Translations under genes and position numbers: made by a program | Shown here: in pieces, positions 26,708 to 34,230 of the stretch | Layout: every line of letters starts with the position of its first letter | How positions within the stretch are numbered: the first letter of the stretch is position 1 | Notes under the pieces: model-generated | Told to the model about the DNA's origin: nothing | Databases searched by the model: none | Seen by the model: only the letters and a program-made list of their open reading frames with translations | NCBI RefSeq assembly: GCF_900177295.1 | Contig: NZ_FWZX01000020.1 | Location: 1-64,000, forward strand | Length of the DNA: 64,000 bases | From: Tistlia consotensis USBA 355 | GTDB taxonomy: Bacteria > Pseudomonadota > Alphaproteobacteria > Kiloniellales > DSM-21159 | Direction of reading: 5' to 3'

Positions 26708-27051
26708 GGCTCTCCTCCTCCCGCCGCGGGAAGTGCGCCGCAGGTGCGCACAACCTCACTAAACTTTTCATTCCCTTCGCATTGCTGCGATGCAACGCCG
26801 ATCCGCTGCATTGCAGAAATTTTCCTGCGTAGTCGCAAATCTTTCGCCCATCTTGCCACATAAATGAGCCAGATTACGCAGCTTTCTGTCGTTCCGACGC
26901 GCCGGAACGGTTGACAGAAGTTTAGTTCGAGAGTTTAGTTCGACTAAACCGGTGGGGAGAATCAGGGCCGTTCGGGGGTTCCGCCGGGTGCGCCTGCCTC
27001 GAGGCAGGCGCCGACAACAAGAGCCGGGACGGCCGATGATGGGAGGAACAC
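26708..27051. promoter_or_regulatory. Divergent regulatory region, AT-richer than its surroundings
   Basis: No gene is seen. Features include an ACTAAAC half-site (26758-26764), a CTGCATTGCAG palindrome in the 26790-26820 stretch, an inverted repeat GTTCCG-N6-CGGAAC (26891-26908), a TTGACA box (26911-26916) and a GTTTAGT/ACTAAAC palindrome (26933-26949). GGGAGGAA serves as ribosome site before the binding-protein ATG at 27052. Confidence 0.65.
26911..26949 (+). promoter_or_regulatory. Candidate promoter with overlapping palindromic operator
   Basis: TTGACA (26911-26916) matches the -35 consensus; 17 bp on, TTTAGT (26934-26939) is a 4-of-6 match to the -10 box. The -10 lies inside the palindrome GTTTAGT-TCG-ACTAAAC (26933-26949), and GTTTAGTTCGA is also directly repeated at 26920-26930. 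The overlap suggests repression. No regulator gene of LacI or DeoR type is adjacent. Confidence 0.55.
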
Positions 27052-28383
27052 ATGCGGACAATGAGGGCCTGTCTCGCCGCCGCGCTCACGGCGGCCGGTT
27101 TTTTCGGCGCCGGCATCTCGGGCGCCGCCGCGCAGGACAAGCAGATCACCCTGTGCTGGGCTGCCTGGGATCCGGCCAACGCGCTGGTCGAGCTGTCCAA
27201 GGACTTCACGGCCAAGACCGGCATCCAGATGAAGTTCGAGTTCGTGCCCTGGACCAACTTCGCCGACCGCTTCCTCAACGAGCTCAACTCGCACGGCAAG
27301 CTGTGCGACCTGATGATCGGCGACAGCCAGTGGATCGGCGGCGCGGCGGAGAACGGCAACTACGTCAAGCTGAACGACTTCTTCGAGAAAGAAGGCATCA
27401 GCATGGACAACTTCATGCCGGCGACCGTCCTCGGCTATTCGGAATGGCCGAAGAACACGCCCAACTACTGGGCCTTGCCGGCCATGGGCGACGCCGAGGG
27501 CTGGACCTATCGCAAGGACTGGTTCTCGCGGCCCGAGCTCAAGGCCGAGTTCAAGAAGCAGTACGGCCGCGAGCTCGCCGTGCCGAAGACGCTCGACGAG
27601 CTGACCGACATCGCGAAGTTCTTCCAGGGCCGCGAGATCGACGGCAAGAAGGTCTACGGTGCCGCCATCTTCACCGAGCGCGGCTCGGAAGGCATCACCA
27701 TGGGCGTCTCGAACTTCCTCTACCCCTACGGCTTCAAGTACGAGGACCCGAAGAAGCCCTACCACATGGACGGCTTCGTCAACTCGGCCGACTCGGTTAA
27801 GGGGCTCGAGGCCTACAAGAAGCTCTACGACTGCTGCACGCCGCCGGGGCACTCCAACGCCTACATGCAGGAGGATCTCGACGCCTTCAAGTCGGGTCAG
27901 GTGGCGCTCCAGATGAACTGGTTCGCCTTCTTCCCGGGGCTCTACAAGGACCCGAACGTCGGCGGCGACAAGATCGGCTTCTTCGTCAATCCGGGCGAGA
28001 AGACGGTCGGCTCCCAGCTCGGCGGCCAGGGCATCTCCGTGGTCGCCTACTCGGACCACAAGGAAGAGGCGCTGCAGTACATCAAGTGGTTCGCCTCCGA
28101 CGCCGTGCAGAAGAAGTGGTGGCAGCTCGGCGGCTACTCCTGCGCCAAGTCGGTGCTCAACGATCCGAACTTCCCCAGCACGGCGCCTTTCGCCGCCGAC
28201 TTCCTGAAGGCGATGGGCCAGGTGATCGACTTCTGGGCCGAGCCCTCCTACGCCCAGCTGCTCCAGGCCGAGCAGAAGCGCGTCCACGACTACGTGGTCG
28301 CCGGGCAGGGCACGGCGCAGGAGGCGCTCGACGGGCTCGTCAAGGACTGGACGGAGGTCTTCCAGGAGGACGGCAAGCTCTGA
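27052..28383 (+). CDS. Carbohydrate-type ABC transporter substrate-binding protein
   Basis: 443 residues. Signal peptide about 1-26 (CLAAALTAAGFFGAG, cut after AAA). The mature protein is a family 1 extracellular solute-binding protein (KQITLCWAAWDPANALVELS; LNELNSHGKLCDLMIGDSQW), the class binding sugars, polyols and glycerol phosphate. Several cysteines are present, including a CC pair. First gene of an operon that encodes an ABC importer and a PEP-dependent dihydroxyacetone kinase, so a triose or small ketose/polyol ligand is plausible. GGGAGGAACAC precedes the ATG. The 209-bp gap that follows holds a GC-rich hairpin, fitting the usual excess expression of binding proteins. Confidence 0.9.
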   Translation: MRTMRACLAAALTAAGFFGAGISGAAAQDKQITLCWAAWDPANALVELSKDFTAKTGIQMKFEFVPWTNFADRFLNELNSHGKLCDLMIGDSQWIGGAAENGNYVKLNDFFEKEGISMDNFMPATVLGYSEWPKNTPNYWALPAMGDAEGWTYRKDWFSRPELKAEFKKQYGRELAVPKTLDELTDIAKFFQGREIDGKKVYGAAIFTERGSEGITMGVSNFLYPYGFKYEDPKKPYHMDGFVNSADSVKGLEAYKKLYDCCTPPGHSNAYMQEDLDAFKSGQVALQMNWFAFFPGLYKDPNVGGDKIGFFVNPGEKTVGSQLGGQGISVVAYSDHKEEALQYIKWFASDAVQKKWWQLGGYSCAKSVLNDPNFPSTAPFAADFLKAMGQVIDFWAEPSYAQLLQAEQKRVHDYVVAGQGTAQEALDGLVKDWTEVFQEDGKL

Positions 28384-28399
28384 CGCGACGACCGCGACA

Positions 28400-28446
28400 G
28401 GGGCTTCCGGGAGCCGCAGTGCCACGGCATGCGGCCCCGGAGCCCC
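28400..28446 (+). terminator. Candidate intercistronic hairpin after binding-protein gene
   Basis: GGGGCTTCCGGG (28400-28411) can pair with CCCCGGAGCCCC (28435-28446) apart from one bulge. It starts 17 bp after the stop codon and has no T-tract. Such hairpins often stabilise the binding-protein mRNA or reduce read-through to permease genes. No gene is seen in the rest of 28384-28592. Confidence 0.4.
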
Positions 28447-28592
28447 GGCGGACCCGGGATGAAGCCCGCGCGGCGGCGATGCGACCGCCCTCCCCGGCTC
28501 CGCCAGCGGCCGGCCGGGACGATGGGGCAAGCAGGACCGCGCCCGCTCCCGCCCGGAGCGGGGCGAACGACCGAGATCGAAGCCAGGCAGCG

Positions 28593-29558
28593 ATGATGGA
28601 CGAGCTGAGCAATTCCCCGACGATCGCGCTCAAGGCCGCCGCGGCGACGCCCGACAGGGTCGCCCGCCGGCTCCAGGGACTTTCGGACCGCACGCTCGCC
28701 TGGCTGTTCATCTCGCCGACGGTCCTGCTGCTCCTGGCCATCAACATCTTCCCGCTGTTCTGGACGGTCTACCTCTCCTTCACGAACTACCGGGCCAACC
28801 GGCCGAACGCGCCGCTGCGCTGGTTCGGCGCCGAGTGGTACCACAGGATCCTGAGCGACCCCGACATCTGGGCGGCGATGCAGGTGACGGCGCGCTTCGT
28901 GGTCGCGACGATCGTCATCGAGACCGTGCTCGGCTTCGCGCTCGCCTGGCTGATCGACAAGAAGTTCCGCGGCCACGGCTTCTGGACCACGATGATCCTG
29001 CTGCCGATGATGCTGTCGCCGGCGGTGGTCGGAAACTTCTGGAAATTCCTGTACCAGCCGCAGATCGGGCTCTTCAACTACGCGATCTCGTTCCTGACCG
29101 GGGTCGATCCCTCGTCGTTCCAGATGCTGGGCGACGTGAGCCTCAGCCCCTGGGCGATCGTCATCGTCGATGTCTGGATGTGGACGCCCTACGTCATGCT
29201 CATCTGCCTGGCGGGGCTGCGCTCGATCCCCGACTACCTCTACGAGGCGGCCGAGGTCGACCGGGCGTCCAGCTGGCGCCAGTTCTGCTCGATCACGCTG
29301 CCCATGGCGCTGCCCTTCATCATGCTCGCCGTGCTGTTCCGCGGCATCGAGAACTTCAAGATGTTCGACATGGTGAACCTGCTGACCGGCGGCGGCCCGG
29401 GCTCGACGACGGAGGTCGCCTCCATCACCCTCAAGCGGCAGGCCTTCGAGGCCTGGCGCACGGGCTATTCCTCGGCCTTCGCCGTCATCCTGTTCGTGGC
29501 CGTCTTCGGGCTCGCCAACATCTACGTGAAGGCTCTCAACAGGGTGAAGAGCCGATGA
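28593..29558 (+). CDS. Carbohydrate ABC transporter permease 1 (MalF/UgpA type)
   Basis: 321 residues with six predicted helices. The cytoplasmic EAA loop is clear (YLYEAAEVDRASSWRQFCSI, then LPMALPF). The first helix follows a 40-residue cytoplasmic N-terminus. It forms the transmembrane channel with the next gene product. ATG 28593 is followed at once by a second ATG (28596); either could start. The stop overlaps the next start in ATGA, which shows translational coupling. Confidence 0.9.
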   Translation: MMDELSNSPTIALKAAAATPDRVARRLQGLSDRTLAWLFISPTVLLLLAINIFPLFWTVYLSFTNYRANRPNAPLRWFGAEWYHRILSDPDIWAAMQVTARFVVATIVIETVLGFALAWLIDKKFRGHGFWTTMILLPMMLSPAVVGNFWKFLYQPQIGLFNYAISFLTGVDPSSFQMLGDVSLSPWAIVIVDVWMWTPYVMLICLAGLRSIPDYLYEAAEVDRASSWRQFCSITLPMALPFIMLAVLFRGIENFKMFDMVNLLTGGGPGSTTEVASITLKRQAFEAWRTGYSSAFAVILFVAVFGLANIYVKALNRVKSR

Positions 29559-30508
29559 CCTCCGCCAACGCCGCCCACTCCGTCGTCGCGCCGCGGCCGC
29601 TCACCCAGCGCCTCGCCGGCGCGGCCGTCATCCTCTACGCGCTGGTGACGATGATACCGCTGGTCTGGATCGGGCTGACGTCGTTCAAGTCGCCGGAGGA
29701 CTCGATCTCCTATCCGCCGAAGCTGCTGTTCCAGCCGACGCTCGAGGGCTACTGCAACCTCTTCACCACGCGCACGCGCCAGACGCCGGAGTTCATCGCG
29801 AAGCTGCCGCCGGCGACGAGCACCTGCGAGGTCATCTCGCGCTCGCGCAACATGGTCATCGCCGGCCCGTCGAACTACGTGCCGCGCTTCGTCAACTCGC
29901 TGATCATCGGCTTCGGCTCGACGGTTTTCGCCGTGGCGCTCGGCACCTTCGCGGCCTACGGCTTCTCGCGCTTCAAGGTGCCGCTCGCCGACGACCTGCT
30001 GTTCTTCATCCTGTCGACGCGGATGATGCCGCCGATCGCCGTCGCAATCCCGATCTATCTCATGTATCGCGAGCTCGGCCTCTCCGACACCAGGCTCGGG
30101 ATGGTCCTGCTCTACACCGCGGTCAACGTCTCGCTCGCCGTCTGGCTGCTCAAGGGCTTCATCGACGAGATCCCGCGCGAGTACGAGGAGGCGGCGATGA
30201 TCGACGGCTATTCGCGGCTCCGGGCCTTCTGGAAGGTCGTGCTGCCGCAGGCCACGACCGGCATTGCCGCAACGGCGATCTTCTGCCTGATCTTCGCCTG
30301 GAACGAGTACGCCTTCGCGGTGCTGCTCACCTCGGGCAACGCGCAGACGGAGCCGCCCTTCATCCCGATCATCATCGGCGAGGGTGGGCAGGACTGGCCG
30401 GCGGTGGCGGCCGGCACGACGATCTTCCTGGTGCCGATCCTCGTCTTCACCATTCTCCTGCGCAAACACCTGCTGCGCGGCATCACCTTCGGGGCGGTGC
30501 GCCGATGA
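29555..30508 (+). CDS. Carbohydrate ABC transporter permease 2 (MalG/UgpE type)
   Basis: 317 residues with six predicted helices. EAA loop: EYEEAAMIDGYSRLRAFWKV followed by LPQATTG. An unusually long periplasmic loop (about residues 45-110, with two cysteines) lies between helix 1 and helix 2, which is longer than in MalG-like proteins of ordinary sugar importers and might contact the binding protein. ATG at 29555 overlaps the previous stop; its own stop overlaps the small membrane protein gene (ATGA). Partner of the gene before it. Confidence 0.9.
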   Translation: MTSANAAHSVVAPRPLTQRLAGAAVILYALVTMIPLVWIGLTSFKSPEDSISYPPKLLFQPTLEGYCNLFTTRTRQTPEFIAKLPPATSTCEVISRSRNMVIAGPSNYVPRFVNSLIIGFGSTVFAVALGTFAAYGFSRFKVPLADDLLFFILSTRMMPPIAVAIPIYLMYRELGLSDTRLGMVLLYTAVNVSLAVWLLKGFIDEIPREYEEAAMIDGYSRLRAFWKVVLPQATTGIAATAIFCLIFAWNEYAFAVLLTSGNAQTEPPFIPIIIGEGGQDWPAVAAGTTIFLVPILVFTILLRKHLLRGITFGAVRR

Positions 30509-30744
30509 TCGGCCTGCCGACCCCCAGCGACCGCCCGACCGCCCTCGACCGCCCGGCGCCCGCCGCCCGCCGCTGGCCGCGCTGGCTGCGCCGCGGCCCG
30601 ATGGAGGGCCTCGCGACCGCCCTGATCGCGTTCGGCATCTTCATGCTGATGCAGCCCGTCTCGCTGGCCCTCTACGGGCACTCCTTCGCGGTCATCCTGA
30701 CCGGCACGCTGGCCTTTGTCGTGGTCAGCCACTTCCCGGAGTAG
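30505..30744 (+). CDS. Small two-helix membrane protein in ABC operon
   Basis: 79 residues. A Pro/Arg-rich cytoplasmic N-terminus (1-33) precedes two hydrophobic segments (about 35-53 and 58-75, FAVILTGTLAFVVVSHF). The gene is embedded between permease and ATPase genes, overlapping the former by 4 bp and ending 4 bp before the latter. Rhizobial glycerol importers also carry a small membrane protein (GlpU) in the same kind of operon, but no sequence match to that family is claimed. Function unknown; an accessory subunit of the importer is the simplest reading. Confidence 0.75.
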   Translation: MIGLPTPSDRPTALDRPAPAARRWPRWLRRGPMEGLATALIAFGIFMLMQPVSLALYGHSFAVILTGTLAFVVVSHFPE

Positions 30745-30748
30745 GACG

Positions 30749-31867
30749 ATGGCCGAGATCCGCATCGAGCAGCTGCACAAGGCCTTCGGCGAGTTCGTCG
30801 CGGTCCGCGAGTCGAACTTCACCATCGCGGACGGCGAGTTCTTCGTCATGCTCGGCCCCTCGGGTTGCGGCAAGACGACGACGCTGCGCATGATCGCCGG
30901 GCTCGAGCTGCCGACCTCCGGGCGCATCCTGCTCGACGGCGAGGACGTCACCTTCCGGCGCGGCTCCGAGCGCGACATCGCCTTCGTGTTCCAGCTCTTC
31001 GCCCTCTATCCCCACATGAACGTGCGCCAGAACATCTCCTTCCCGCTGCGCGTCCAGCGCCTGCCGCGGCGCGAGGTCCGGCAGCGCACCGAGGAGGTCG
31101 CGCGCCTGCTGCGCATCGACCAGCTGCTCGAGCGGCCGGTCGGCGGGCTGTCGAGCGGCGACCGTCAGCGCGTCGCGCTCGGCCGGGCGATCGTGCGGCG
31201 CGCCAAGGCCTTCCTGATGGACGAGCCGCTCGGCGCGCTCGACGCCGAGTTCCGCGAGCTGATGTGCGAGGAGCTGCGCCTGCTGCACGGCCGGATCGGC
31301 GCGACCACGGTCTACGTCACCCACGACCAGATCGAGGCCATGTCGATGGCCGACCGGATCTGCGTCATGGACCGCGGCGAGGTGCTTCAGGTGGCACCGC
31401 CGATGGAGGTCTACGAGCGCCCGGCGACCCGCTTCGTCGCGGGCTTCATCGGCAGCCCCGCCATGAACTTCCTGCCGGCCCGGGGGGCGCTGGCACCGGG
31501 CCGCGACAGCATCGCGGTCAGCGGCCACGAGGTCCCCATGCCGCGCCTGCACGAAGGCCTGGTCGGCCCCGATGCCGTGCTCGGCGTGCGCCCCGAGCAT
31601 ATCCGGATCGGCGGCCCCGAGGGCCAGGACGCCCCGCTGCGCGGCCGCGTCTTCGGCGTCGAGTACATGGGCACGCGCCAGCTCGTCACGGTCGACACCG
31701 ACGCCGGGCGGCTCAAGGTGCGCGCGCCCAACACCCTGAAGGTCGGCGACGGCGAGCTGGTCGGCCTGGCCTTCGAGCGCGAGCGCCTGGTGGTCTTCGA
31801 TCCGGCCACCGACCGGGCGCTCAGGAGCGACCTCCACGCCGGCGCCGCGGGAGCCGCCCATGGCTGA
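30749..31867 (+). CDS. Carbohydrate ABC transporter ATPase 1 (MalK/UgpC type)
   Basis: 372 residues. Walker A GPSGCGKTTT, Q-loop FVFQLFALYPHM, signature LSSGDRQR, Walker B AFLMDEPLGALD and switch histidine TVYVTHDQIEAM. The signature deviates from LSGGQ at two places (Ser for Gly, Asp for Gln). The C-terminal 130 residues form the OB-like regulatory domain of MalK proteins (GVRPEHIRIG). With the next gene product it probably forms a heterodimer, as in rhizobial glycerol importers with two different ATPases. ATG 30749 was chosen because the usual family N-terminus MAEIRIEQLHKAFG begins there. Confidence 0.9.
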   Translation: MAEIRIEQLHKAFGEFVAVRESNFTIADGEFFVMLGPSGCGKTTTLRMIAGLELPTSGRILLDGEDVTFRRGSERDIAFVFQLFALYPHMNVRQNISFPLRVQRLPRREVRQRTEEVARLLRIDQLLERPVGGLSSGDRQRVALGRAIVRRAKAFLMDEPLGALDAEFRELMCEELRLLHGRIGATTVYVTHDQIEAMSMADRICVMDRGEVLQVAPPMEVYERPATRFVAGFIGSPAMNFLPARGALAPGRDSIAVSGHEVPMPRLHEGLVGPDAVLGVRPEHIRIGGPEGQDAPLRGRVFGVEYMGTRQLVTVDTDAGRLKVRAPNTLKVGDGELVGLAFERERLVVFDPATDRALRSDLHAGAAGAAHG

Positions 31868-32915
31868 GGTCCGCCTGGAGGGAGTCGGCAAGCGCTTCGG
31901 CGAGACCCAGGCGATCGCCGGGCTCGACCTGACCGTCGGCGACGGCGAGTTCGTCGTGCTGCTCGGCCCGACCGGCGCCGGCAAGACCACGACCCTGCGC
32001 CTGGTCGCCGGGCTGGAGCGGCCGGACGAGGGCCGGGTCGCGATCGGCGGGCAGGACGTCACGGGGGTCGCGCCGGCCGAGCGCGACGTCTGCTTCGTGT
32101 TCCAGCAGTACTCGCTCTATCCGCACTACAGCGTCTACGACAACCTGGCCTTCCCGCTGCGCGCGCCGGCCCGCCGCCTGCCGGCCGGGGAGATCGACAA
32201 GCGGGTGCGCGAGGTCGCCGAGCTGCTGCGCATCGGCGGCAAGCTGAAGAACCGGGCGACCCACCTGTCCGGCGGCGAGATGCAGCGCGTCGCGATCGGC
32301 CGGGCCCTGGTGCGGCGCCCGGCGATCTACCTGATGGACGAGCCGCTGTCCTCGCTGGACGCCAAGCTGCGCGAGGACCTGCGCATCGAGCTGAAGCGCA
32401 TCCAGCGCGACCTCGGCGCGACGGTGCTCTACGTCACCCACGACCAGCTCGAGGCGATGACCCTGGCCGACCGGATCGGCGTGCTGGCCGAGGGCCGGCT
32501 GGTCCAGATCGGCACGCCGCGCGCGGTCTACGAGCGGCCCGACAGCCTCTACGTCGCGCGCCGCCTGGGCAGCCCGCAGATCACCGTGCTGCCGGCCGGC
32601 AGCCTGGGGGTGACCCGCCTGCCGCCGGGCACCGACCGGATCGGCGTCCGGGCCGAGGACCTGCTGCTGCACCAGCCGGGCGGCCTGGAGGCCGAGGCCC
32701 TGACCGTCGAGCACCTGGGGGTCGAGACGGTCGTGCTGCTGCGCGTCGGCGAGCTGCAGGTCCACGCCCTGCTCGGCGGCCAGGCACCGCTGCAGGCCGG
32801 CGAGCGCACGACCGTGGCGGTGCGCCCGGGTGCCGCCCTCGCCTTCGACGCCGAGGGCCGGCGCATCGAGACCCGGGGCAACGACGAGACACGGGAGGCC
32901 GCCTATGGCACCTGA
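31860..32915 (+). CDS. Carbohydrate ABC transporter ATPase 2 (MalK/UgpC type)
   Basis: 351 residues. Walker A GPTGAGKTTT, Q-loop FVFQQYSLYPHY, canonical-like signature LSGGEMQR, Walker B IYLMDEPLSSLD and VTHDQLEAM. The regulatory C-terminal domain is shorter than in ATPase 1. It overlaps ATPase 1 by 8 bp and DhaL by 11 bp. The two ATPases are clearly different in sequence, so a heterodimeric motor with one degenerate and one normal signature is likely. That asymmetry is inference from motifs alone. Confidence 0.9.
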   Translation: MAEVRLEGVGKRFGETQAIAGLDLTVGDGEFVVLLGPTGAGKTTTLRLVAGLERPDEGRVAIGGQDVTGVAPAERDVCFVFQQYSLYPHYSVYDNLAFPLRAPARRLPAGEIDKRVREVAELLRIGGKLKNRATHLSGGEMQRVAIGRALVRRPAIYLMDEPLSSLDAKLREDLRIELKRIQRDLGATVLYVTHDQLEAMTLADRIGVLAEGRLVQIGTPRAVYERPDSLYVARRLGSPQITVLPAGSLGVTRLPPGTDRIGVRAEDLLLHQPGGLEAEALTVEHLGVETVVLLRVGELQVHALLGGQAPLQAGERTTVAVRPGAALAFDAEGRRIETRGNDETREAAYGT

Positions 32916-33534
32916 CGACCTCCGCGACCTGATCGCCCGCAGCGCCGCGACCATCGCTGCGCACGAGGAGGAGCTGACCAGCCTCGACCGGGCGATCGGC
33001 GACGGCGACCACGGCGCCAACATGAAGCGCGGCTTCTCGGCCGTCGCCGAGCAGGCCGACGCCCTGGCCGGGCTGCCGCTCGGCGAGGCGCTGCAGAAGG
33101 CCGGCATGACCCTGATCATGAAGGTCGGCGGCGCCTCCGGCCCGCTCTACGGCTCGCTGCTGATGGCCATGGGCAAGGCCCTGCCCGACGGCGGCCCGGC
33201 CGACCTCGCCGGGGTCGCCGCCATGCTGGCGGCCGGCGTCGAGGCGGTGAAGGCGCGCGGCAAGTCGGACGCCGGCGCCAAGACCATGCTCGACGTGCTG
33301 GTGCCGCTGGCCAGGGCCCTGCAGTCGGCGGATGCCGGGACCGCGGCCGCGGCGGCGATCGCGACGGCGCGCCGCACCGCCGACGAAGCGCTGGCCGCGA
33401 CCCGCGACATGAAGGCAACCAAGGGCCGCGCCTCGTTCCTGGGCGAGCGCTCGATCGGCCACCTCGACCCCGGGGCGCGCTCCAGCGCCCTGCTCGTCCA
33501 CGCCGCCTGCGACTTTCTAGAGGACCGTTCATGA
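32905..33534 (+). CDS. dhaL: Dihydroxyacetone kinase subunit L
   Basis: 209 residues, the normal DhaL size. The metal/ADP site is visible as GDGDHGANMKRG (D33, D35, H36, N39), with GGASGPLYGSLLMAMG and KSDAGAKTMLDVL further on. In the PTS-dependent system DhaL holds ADP-Mg as a fixed cofactor, is re-phosphorylated by DhaM and passes phosphate to the substrate held by DhaK. ATG 32905 lies inside the end of the ATPase 2 gene; the fold begins at once after it. The stop overlaps the dhaM start. The physical overlap with transporter genes ties kinase expression to uptake. Confidence 0.93.
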   Translation: MAPDDLRDLIARSAATIAAHEEELTSLDRAIGDGDHGANMKRGFSAVAEQADALAGLPLGEALQKAGMTLIMKVGGASGPLYGSLLMAMGKALPDGGPADLAGVAAMLAAGVEAVKARGKSDAGAKTMLDVLVPLARALQSADAGTAAAAAIATARRTADEALAATRDMKATKGRASFLGERSIGHLDPGARSSALLVHAACDFLEDRS

Positions 33535-33920
33535 CCGACTGCGTCGCCATCGTCATCGTTTCCCACTCGCTCGACGTCGCCAGGGGCGCCGCCGACATGG
33601 TCCGCGAGATGGTCGGGAACGAGGTGCCGGTCGCCTTCTGCGGCGGCAATCCGGCGGGCGGCCTGGGCACCGACGTCGCGGCGATCCAGGCGGCGATCGA
33701 GTCGGTCTACCGGCCGAAGGGCGTCGCGCTGCTGGTCGACCTGGGCGGCGCCGAGACCAACAGCGAGGTCGCCATCGAGCTGCTGCCGGAGGCGATGCGC
33801 GGCCACGTCACGATCTGCAACGCGCCGATCGTCGAGGGCGCGGTGATGGCTGCGACCGAGGCCGCCGGCGGCGCCAGCCTGGAGACCGTGCGGGCGACCG
33901 CCGAGGAGTTCCTGTCGTGA
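33531..33920 (+). CDS. dhaM: DhaM-type EIIA phosphotransferase
   Basis: 129 residues, one EIIA-mannose-like domain. The phospho-accepting histidine is in VIVSHSLDVARGAADMV (H12). GVALLVDLGGAETNSEVA and NAPIVEGAV match DhaM. In E. coli DhaM this domain is fused to HPr and part of Enzyme I; here it stands alone and the other two are separate genes directly downstream. It would pass phosphate from HPr to DhaL-ADP. It overlaps dhaL by 4 bp (ATGA) and the HPr gene by 4 bp (GTGA). Confidence 0.92.
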   Translation: MTDCVAIVIVSHSLDVARGAADMVREMVGNEVPVAFCGGNPAGGLGTDVAAIQAAIESVYRPKGVALLVDLGGAETNSEVAIELLPEAMRGHVTICNAPIVEGAVMAATEAAGGASLETVRATAEEFLS

Positions 33921-34225
33921 CCGAGGGCGCCGGCGGCGCGGCCGCGGCCACCCCGATCGCCGAGGGCAGCGCGACCCTCGGCGACCCGACCGGCCTGCAC
34001 GCCCGGCCCGCGGTCAAGCTGACCAAGCAGGCCAAGGGCTTCGAGGCCGAGGTCCAGGTCCGCGCCGGCGAGGCCGGCACCTGGGTCAACGCCAAGTCGC
34101 CGAACGCCGTGATGAAGCTCAAGGCCGGCCATGGCGAGCGCCTCTTCTTCCGCGCCGACGGCGCCGATGCCGAGGCGGCGGTCGCCGCCCTGGTCGCGCT
34201 GGTCGAGCGCGACTTCGCCGGATAG
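33917..34225 (+). CDS. HPr phosphocarrier protein
   Basis: 102 residues. Active site TGLHARPAVKL with H28, preceded by an 18-residue Ala/Gly-rich N-terminal extension absent from standard HPr (about 85-90 residues). NAKSPNAVMKL marks the region of the regulatory serine of HPr. Start is GTG at 33917, overlapping the dhaM stop. It carries phosphate from the downstream Enzyme I to DhaM. Being encoded within the operon, it is probably a dedicated HPr for the kinase rather than the general one. Confidence 0.92.
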   Translation: MTEGAGGAAAATPIAEGSATLGDPTGLHARPAVKLTKQAKGFEAEVQVRAGEAGTWVNAKSPNAVMKLKAGHGERLFFRADGADAEAAVAALVALVERDFAG

Positions 34226-34230
34226 CGCCG

